A stretch of 5,233 nucleotides of DNA from Xanthobacteraceae bacterium. GTDB lineage: Bacteria; Pseudomonadota; Alphaproteobacteria; Rhizobiales; Xanthobacteraceae. Location: assembly GCA_030039105.1 (NCBI GenBank), contig JASHQO010000005.1, positions 1 to 5,233 of the forward strand, in the 5' to 3' direction. The notes beneath the pieces were generated by a model, which was given only the letters and a program-made list of their open reading frames with translations, did not search any database and had not been told where the DNA came from. A program made the position numbers and the translations under genes. This document shows, one piece after another, positions 1 through 3,791 of the stretch. Position 1 is the stretch's first letter, and the number at the start of each line of letters is the position of its first letter.

Positions 1-364
1 CATGGCGGCGACCGCCAGGCTCGGCTACCCCGAGGTCAAGCACGGCATCGTCGCCGCGGTGGTGATGGCGAACCTGGTGCGCCAGGCCGGCCGCAAGGCC
101 GCGTTCGAGCTGGTCGCCACCGGCGCGGCCATCGACGCGGCGCGGGCCCTGGAGCTCGGGCTCGTCAACCGCGTCGTGGCGCCAGACGCGCTGATGCACG
201 AGGCCATGCGGTCCGCCCAGGTTTTGGCCGCGGTCTCGCCGCCGGCCATGGCGGCGACCAAGACGCTGTTCTACCGCGTCGCCGAATTGCCGTTCGACCG
301 GGCGCTCGAAGCCGGCCGCGACATGAACCGGCGCATGCGCGCGTTCCGCACGGACAAGCCATGA
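1..364 (+). CDS. Enoyl-CoA hydratase/isomerase (crotonase) family protein, 5'-truncated by window edge
   Basis: This is the C-terminal half of a crotonase-fold enzyme, a family that hydrates, isomerises or cleaves acyl-CoA thioesters in the cytoplasm. The visible 120 residues begin at ARLGYPEVKHG, which matches the family's A-x-F-x-x-PE-x-x-x-G segment; E11 of the visible part aligns with the second catalytic glutamate (Glu164 of rat enoyl-CoA hydratase). A typical C-terminal part follows: the A(L)ELGLVNRVV turn, then SPPAMAATKTLF and terminal helices. The ATG at base 2 is probably an internal methionine, because starting there would lose the oxyanion-hole half; the real start lies upstream. 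The usual PGxGGTQR loop is replaced by AAVVMAN. The stop TGA overlaps the next ATG by four bases (ATGA, 361-364), so the two crotonases are almost certainly co-transcribed and translationally coupled. The family is clear; substrate and exact reaction are not. Confidence 0.9.
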   Translation, partial: MAATARLGYPEVKHGIVAAVVMANLVRQAGRKAAFELVATGAAIDAARALELGLVNRVVAPDALMHEAMRSAQVLAAVSPPAMAATKTLFYRVAELPFDRALEAGRDMNRRMRAFRTDKP

Positions 365-1110
365 AGCTTGCCACGCTCCGCTATGGCGTCGAGGCCGGCG
401 TCGCCACGTTGACCTTGGATCGCCCCGAGGCCCGCAACGCGCTCAACCGCGCCATGTGCGACGACATCGTGGCGGCCGCCGCCGCGGCGCGCGATGACGC
501 GGCGGTGCGGCTCGTGCTGATCCGCGGCGCCGGTCCGGCGTTCTGCGCCGGTGCCGACCTCAAGGAGCGCGGCGGCATGACCGCCGACCAGGTGCGTGCG
601 CGGCGGCTCGCCGCTTACACGGCCTATAATGCAATCGAGAGCCTGCCGATGCCGGTGGTCGGCGTCGTGCACGGCGCGGCGATCGGCTCCGGCTGCGAGA
701 TCGCGGCGTGCTGCGATTTCGTCGTCGCGACGCCCGAGGCGTTTTTCGCAACGCCCGAAAGCCTGCGCGGCACGGTCGGTGCGACCCAGAGGCTGCCGCG
801 CATTCTCGGCAAGCCGCTCGCCAAGGACATGATGTTCACCGGGCGCCGGCTCGGCGCCGAGGCAGCGCTGGCGGCCGGCTTGGTGACGCGCATCGTCGAA
901 GCCGCCGACCTCGATGCTGCCATTGCCGGCATCGCCAAGACCATTGCCGCCGCGCCGCAGGCGGCGCTGCGCCAGGCCAAACGCTGCATCGACCGCGGCG
1001 TCGAGCTCGATTCCCGCGGCGCGCTCGCGCTCGAGCTCGAGGCGATGGAGGAAAACATCGCCGCCGACACCTGGCGCGCCGGCATGAGCCTGGGCGGTCC
1101 CAAGCGCTGA
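361..1110 (+). CDS. Enoyl-CoA hydratase/isomerase (crotonase) family protein
   Basis: A complete 249-residue crotonase, close to the usual family length of about 255-265. The N-terminal signature LDRPEARNALNRAM lies at residues 19-32. The first oxyanion-hole motif FCAGADLKER is at 61-70 and the second, GAAIGSGCEIA, at 105-115. E113 and E133 are exactly 20 residues apart, as are Glu144 and Glu164 of rat enoyl-CoA hydratase, so both acid/base residues of a hydratase appear present. Two oddities: the usual GGG before the first glutamate is GSG, placing Ser110 where an oxyanion-hole glycine normally sits, and the loop before TQRLPRILG is about three residues shorter than the common PGAGG form. 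The ATG at 361 overlaps the upstream stop, with GGA at 352-354 as a modest ribosome-binding site. Hydratase activity on an enoyl-CoA, perhaps branched-chain or methylglutaconyl-like, is plausible, but the substrate cannot be read from sequence. Confidence 0.93.
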   Translation: MKLATLRYGVEAGVATLTLDRPEARNALNRAMCDDIVAAAAAARDDAAVRLVLIRGAGPAFCAGADLKERGGMTADQVRARRLAAYTAYNAIESLPMPVVGVVHGAAIGSGCEIAACCDFVVATPEAFFATPESLRGTVGATQRLPRILGKPLAKDMMFTGRRLGAEAALAAGLVTRIVEAADLDAAIAGIAKTIAAAPQAALRQAKRCIDRGVELDSRGALALELEAMEENIAADTWRAGMSLGGPKR

Positions 1111-1114
1111 GCAA

Positions 1115-1129
1115 GCTGTCACCAACAGC
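1115..1129 (+). terminator. Weak stem-loop just after the crotonase stop codon
   Basis: GCTGT at 1115-1119 pairs with ACAGC at 1125-1129 around a 5-base loop, four bases after the stop codon of the second crotonase. The position suits transcript ending, but the stem has only five base pairs and no T-run follows, so it does not meet the usual intrinsic terminator pattern. Confidence 0.18.
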
Positions 1130-1182
1130 CCATATATTCATCTGGATAAACGCCGGCGTGGCGATAGCCCGAGGCCGGCGCC

Positions 1183-1191
1183 TGATAAAAT
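1183..1191 (+). promoter_or_regulatory. Possible extended -10 promoter for the small zinc-ribbon gene
   Basis: The bases TGATAAAAT contain a TG one base before TAAAAT (five of six matches to TATAAT), the form of an extended -10 element. No convincing -35 element lies 16-18 bases upstream. A transcript from here would start near 1198, upstream of the ATG at 1235 but downstream of the alternative GTG at 1193, so it would favour the ATG start. A second AT-rich -10-like hexamer, TATATT, occurs at 1133-1138, also without a clear -35. Confidence 0.28.
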
Positions 1192-1234
1192 CGTGCGATT
1201 CGTATCAAAAAGAATTGCGCCCGCGAGGCCGCTC

Positions 1235-1483
1235 ATGGACGACATTACCCACATTCGGCAACTGGTGGCGGTGGCGAAGAGCCGCGTGCTGTTGATCTGC
1301 CCGGACTGCGGCCAGGAGCACACTGAATTCGCCGACAAGCTGCGCGGCTCGCGGTTTTATGCCTGCACCGGCGACGGCTGCGACTACCGCTTCGACCTGC
1401 TCGAAGGTCCGCGCGGCTCCGCGCTGCAGGGCCTCGCCGCCGCCTGGCGGCGCTTCTACGCCGCCCTCATCCCGACCGGCTGA
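1235..1483 (+). CDS. Small hypothetical protein with zinc-ribbon-like cysteine pattern
   Basis: An 82-residue protein I do not recognise as a named family. Four cysteines form a C-x2-C...C-x4-C pattern (Cys22, Cys25, Cys44, Cys49). The first pair is in CPDCG, and the second is in YACTGDGCDYRF, which resembles a zinc ribbon binding one structural metal ion. A short helical leader (residues 1-17) precedes it, and an aromatic and basic tail (AAAWRRFYAALIP) follows. There is no signal peptide or membrane segment, so it is probably cytoplasmic. I chose the ATG at 1235 because GAGG at 1225-1228 sits six bases upstream; a GTG in frame at 1193 would add 14 residues but has no good ribosome-binding site. 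The gene converges on the SucC-like gene with eight bases between stops. Roles in nucleic-acid or protein binding are possible but unsupported. Confidence 0.72.
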   Translation: MDDITHIRQLVAVAKSRVLLICPDCGQEHTEFADKLRGSRFYACTGDGCDYRFDLLEGPRGSALQGLAAAWRRFYAALIPTG

Positions 1484-1495
1484 TCGATCGGTCAG
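1480..1495. other. Inverted repeat holding the stop codons of two convergent genes
   Basis: CTGA at 1480-1483 is complementary to TCAG at 1492-1495. With a wobble pair and one or two further inner pairs, the bases between (TCGATCGG) can close a compact hairpin. The dyad contains the TGA of the zinc-ribbon gene and, on the other strand, the TGA of the SucC-like gene. It could slow polymerase from both directions, but there is no T-run on either strand, so a terminator role is only a guess. Confidence 0.25.
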
Positions 1496-2643
1496 GCGCG
1501 GCCGACCGCCCTGGCCGCCGCTTTCACCAGCGCCACCGGATCGGTGAACGCCGACACGCCGACGGCGCGCAGCCGTTCGACCGCCTGCTCGGCGCTCATC
1601 TTGCGCGCGGCGGCATGGCCGGCGGCGATGCCGACGAACAACGGCTTCGGCAGCGGCTCGCCGGCGAGCCAGGCGAGCAGCGCCTCGATGCGCTCGGCGA
1701 GCGAGCGCGAGGCCAGCGTGGTCTGAAAGATGATCGCCTTGATGTTGGGCCGCGCCGCCAGCGCCCGCGCGATCTTGAGCCGTTCCGTCATGGTCTCGTC
1801 GGGCGCGCCGCGCAAGTTGTCCATGAAGCTTGCGGCGCGCATGCCGTGGTCGCCGATCAAATCCATCATCATCATGCCGAGCCCGGCGCCGGAGGTGACC
1901 AGCGCCACGTCGCCGTCGGTCTCGACCAACTGGAAGCCGAGCGTCTGCGCTTCGCGCTCGAGCTCGGTCATGGCCTGCACCGCGAGCCTGCGGCTGATGG
2001 CGAAGTCGTCGGGGTCATGGCGGAAGTCGGCGGCCTCGTCGCGCACGATCTTGGCATCGCAGGCGATCAGCTTGCCGTCCGCGGTCAGCGCCAGCGGATT
2101 GATTTCGAGCAGCGTCAAATCCTCCTGGCGGGCGATCTGCGGCAGCCGCGCGGCGTAACGCGCCAGCCGCGCCGCGAGATCGGACGCAAACAGCTTGCCC
2201 AGCGCCGCGAAGATTTGCTCCGGCGTCGTCGGCGCATCCGCCGCGATAGCAATGCGGGCGAGCTTGCCGGCGGCCTCGACATTCTCGCCGCCTTCCGGCG
2301 CCAGCAACAATTCGAGCCGCTGGGCGCTGCCGTCGACGCGCACCGCGACGAAAATCTCGCGCGCGATCGGCACCGCTTCCTCGAGCAGCAGCGGAGTGTT
2401 GGCGTCTTCGAGCGCCGGCAGGATCAGCCGCCGGGCGTCGCGAAATTCGCTCAAGCTCTTGAAGGCCCGCACCAGGCCGCGCTTGCCGCGGCCGCCTTCG
2501 AGTAGCTGCGCCTTGACGACGAAGCCCGGCCAGGCCGCAGCCTCATCGGGCGGGCTCTCGCCGGCATGGACCAGCACGCCGCGCGGCACGGCAAGGCCGT
2601 GGCGGCGCAGCAAGGCTTTTCCGTCGCACTCGGCTAGTCGCAT
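1492..2643 (-). CDS. SucC-like ATP-grasp beta subunit of an acid-CoA ligase
   Basis: A 383-residue homologue of the succinyl-CoA synthetase beta subunit (usual length about 388), which binds nucleotide and takes part in forming an acyl-CoA with its alpha partner. The N-terminal ATP-grasp domain opens with MRLAECDGKALLRRHGLAVP. It carries VVKAQLLEGGRGK (K44, glycine loop 50-53), LLLEEAVPIAREIF (86-98) and LLEINPLALTADGKLIACDAK (178-198). N182 and D196 have the same 14-residue spacing as the magnesium ligands N199 and D213 of E. coli SucC. The C-terminal CoA-ligase domain starts near residue 244 with VALVTSGAGLGMMMMDLIGDHG. Odd features: the usual LDVGGGA is MDNLRGA (274-280), and the NIFGGI loop reads QTTLAS (307-312), so the acid substrate may differ from succinate. 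I chose the ATG at 2643 because the protein then begins exactly like SucC, with GGGA seven bases upstream; extending to 2739 adds 32 residues unlike the family. The expected partner is encoded divergently 64 bp away. Confidence 0.9.
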   Translation of the reverse strand: MRLAECDGKALLRRHGLAVPRGVLVHAGESPPDEAAAWPGFVVKAQLLEGGRGKRGLVRAFKSLSEFRDARRLILPALEDANTPLLLEEAVPIAREIFVAVRVDGSAQRLELLLAPEGGENVEAAGKLARIAIAADAPTTPEQIFAALGKLFASDLAARLARYAARLPQIARQEDLTLLEINPLALTADGKLIACDAKIVRDEAADFRHDPDDFAISRRLAVQAMTELEREAQTLGFQLVETDGDVALVTSGAGLGMMMMDLIGDHGMRAASFMDNLRGAPDETMTERLKIARALAARPNIKAIIFQTTLASRSLAERIEALLAWLAGEPLPKPLFVGIAAGHAAARKMSAEQAVERLRAVGVSAFTDPVALVKAAARAVGRA

Positions 2644-2707
2644 AATGACGTCCCGTGCGCTTTCCCTCGGCGCCGTCCGGCGCGTCCCGCCACAGGAGCT
2701 TAGCGTA
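2644..2707. promoter_or_regulatory. Divergent intergenic spacer between the two ligase subunit genes
   Basis: Sixty-four bases separate the start codons of the SucC-like and SucD-like genes. The spacer holds both ribosome-binding sites, so promoters must overlap here or lie inside the opposite coding regions. GCGCC at 2670-2674 and GGCGC at 2679-2683 form a short GC-rich dyad around four bases, a possible but unproven operator. I see no convincing -35/-10 pair on either strand. Confidence 0.4.
2694..2698 (+). promoter_or_regulatory. Ribosome-binding site of the SucD-like gene
   Basis: AGGAG lies nine bases before the ATG at 2708 and is a strong Shine-Dalgarno match. It fixes the start of the SucD-like protein, although the reading frame is open for about 500 bases further upstream, antisense to the SucC-like gene. 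Confidence 0.75.
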
Positions 2708-3592
2708 ATGTCGCATGCAGCGCGCCTGCCGTTCCTCACCGACGAGCCGTGGCGCGTCGCCGTCGTGAGCCCGACCGGACGCTATGCGCGCAATCAGGTC
2801 GCCGGCATGATCGAGGCCGGCACGCCGCTCGTCGCCGGCGTCGCGCTCGGCCGCGGCGGTACCGCCATGGACGGCCTGCCGCTCTACGACCGCATCGCCG
2901 ATTGCCCGCAAAAGCCGAACATCGCGCTGATCTACACGCCTGCGGAGGGCGTGCGCGACGCAGTGATCGAATGCGCCGAGGCCGGCATCGCCACCATCAT
3001 GGCGGTGGCCGAATACGTGCCGGTGCACGATGCGCTCGCGGCGACGGCGCGGGCGCGCGCCGCCGGGAGCTGGCTGGTCGGGCCGAACACGCTCGGCATC
3101 TACGTGGCGGGCCGCGGGCTCCTCGGCTCGATCGCGCCGAGCTTTTGCCGGCCGGGCCGCCTCGCCATGATCGTCCGCAGCGGCACCCTGGCGCTGGCGA
3201 TGGCGCGGCAGCTCACGCTTGCCGGCATCGGCCAGCGCATCGTCGCCCATGTCGGCGGCGATGCCGTGATTGGCCGCAATCCGCACGAATATCTGCAGGC
3301 GTTCGCCGCCGACGACGCCACCGCCGCGGTGCTGTACTGCGGCGAGATCGGCGGCGACAAGGAATATGCCTTCGCCGAAGCGGCGCGCGGCTTTCCGAAG
3401 CCGGTCTATGCCATGGTGGTGGGCCGTCATGCGCCCGCCGAGAAGCAGATGGGGCATGCCGGCGCCTTGATAGGGAGCGCCCGCGAAGGCGCCGCGGCAA
3501 AACTCGAGGCGCTCGCCGCCGCCGGTTGCCGCATCGTCAACGGCCCCGAGGCGGCGGTGGCGATGCTCGGTGGGCTGAAGGAGCTGCGCTGA
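2708..3592 (+). CDS. SucD-like CoA-binding, phosphohistidine alpha subunit of an acid-CoA ligase
   Basis: A 294-residue homologue of the succinyl-CoA synthetase alpha subunit (usual length about 290). The N-terminal Rossmann CoA-binding domain shows VAVVSPTGRYARNQ (18-30), then GVALGRGGTAMDGLPLYD (44-61) and LVGPNTLGIYVAG (123-135). The ligase domain has IVRSGTLALA (155-164), HVGGD (181-185) and CGEIGGDKEYA (211-221). QMGHAGALIG (247-256) supplies His250, matching the phosphorylated His246 of E. coli SucD; E213 fits the glutamate that contacts it. Deviations from SucD: the first CoA loop GITGKQG is SPTGRYA, losing its last glycine, and GPNCPGI is GPNTLGI. This looks like an active subunit, not a relic. 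Its likely partner is the SucC-like protein encoded on the opposite strand; the pair would make an acyl-CoA from a carboxylic acid, CoA and ATP or GTP. Start set by AGGAG at 2694-2698. Substrate unknown; true SucCD is presumably encoded elsewhere. Confidence 0.92.
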   Translation: MSHAARLPFLTDEPWRVAVVSPTGRYARNQVAGMIEAGTPLVAGVALGRGGTAMDGLPLYDRIADCPQKPNIALIYTPAEGVRDAVIECAEAGIATIMAVAEYVPVHDALAATARARAAGSWLVGPNTLGIYVAGRGLLGSIAPSFCRPGRLAMIVRSGTLALAMARQLTLAGIGQRIVAHVGGDAVIGRNPHEYLQAFAADDATAAVLYCGEIGGDKEYAFAEAARGFPKPVYAMVVGRHAPAEKQMGHAGALIGSAREGAAAKLEALAAAGCRIVNGPEAAVAMLGGLKELR

Positions 3593-3791
3593 GGCAGGCT
3601 CAATCTCGAGCAAATTCTGCGACGGCAAAGTGGAATTGGCGCCCCGCCCGCGCTGCTGACGCACTCTGGAAATCGTGTTGCTTGGCGGGCCGGCACACAT
3701 CCATAACAAAGCGTTAACTCGGAGCTGACAATAATAATCAAATTCTTGGGTACGCGGGGCGGCGGCTCGGCGATTCAAACGGAAAGATTTC
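3593..3791. other. Intergenic region between the SucD-like gene and the chemoreceptor gene
   Basis: These 199 bases hold no credible gene. The part from about 3695 to 3750 is AT-richer than its surroundings (CATAACAAAGCGTTAACTC, then an ATAATAAT run at 3731-3738) and is the most likely place for the chemoreceptor promoter, although I cannot fit a confident -35/-10 pair. CTGACA at 3725-3730 resembles a -35 box but has no -10 at the right distance. No hairpin with a T-run follows the SucD-like stop. Confidence 0.5.
3665..3683 (+). promoter_or_regulatory. Weak sigma-54-like promoter match upstream of the chemoreceptor gene
   Basis: TGGAAAT at 3667-3673 followed by TTGCT at 3678-3682 places the GG and GC dinucleotides twelve bases apart, the spacing of -24/-12 promoters (TGGCACG-N4-TTGCW). 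The -12 part matches fully; the -24 part matches in TGG and one further base. Transcription would start about 100 bases before the ATG at 3792. Chance is a serious alternative. Confidence 0.2.

Noticed and set aside
271..1125. Long minus-strand open frame (284 residues) opposite the second crotonase
   Set aside because: It is antisense to a clear crotonase, has Arg/Gly/Ala/His-rich low-complexity composition and no recognisable domain. In GC-rich DNA such shadow frames are expected.
1151..1180. Inverted repeat CGCCGGC...GCCGGCG as a terminator or operator
   Set aside because: Seven-base arms with a 16-base loop, no T-run after it, and GC-rich palindromic words of this kind are common by chance in this DNA.
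1860..1876. Short CAT/ATC triplet run as a microsatellite
   Set aside because: It encodes four consecutive methionines (residues 257-260) inside a conserved helix start of the SucC-like protein where SucC also has methionines. The run is too short to call a repeat.
1615..2505. Plus-strand open frame (296 residues) antisense to the SucC-like gene
   Set aside because: Its sequence is the complement shadow of a conserved ATP-grasp gene, with biased Arg/Gln/Asp/Ala content and no motifs.
2195..2707. Upstream extension of the SucD-like frame giving a 465-residue protein
   Set aside because: The extension is Ser/Arg/Ala-rich and antisense to the SucC-like gene. The family start and the AGGAG at 2694-2698 both support the ATG at 2708.
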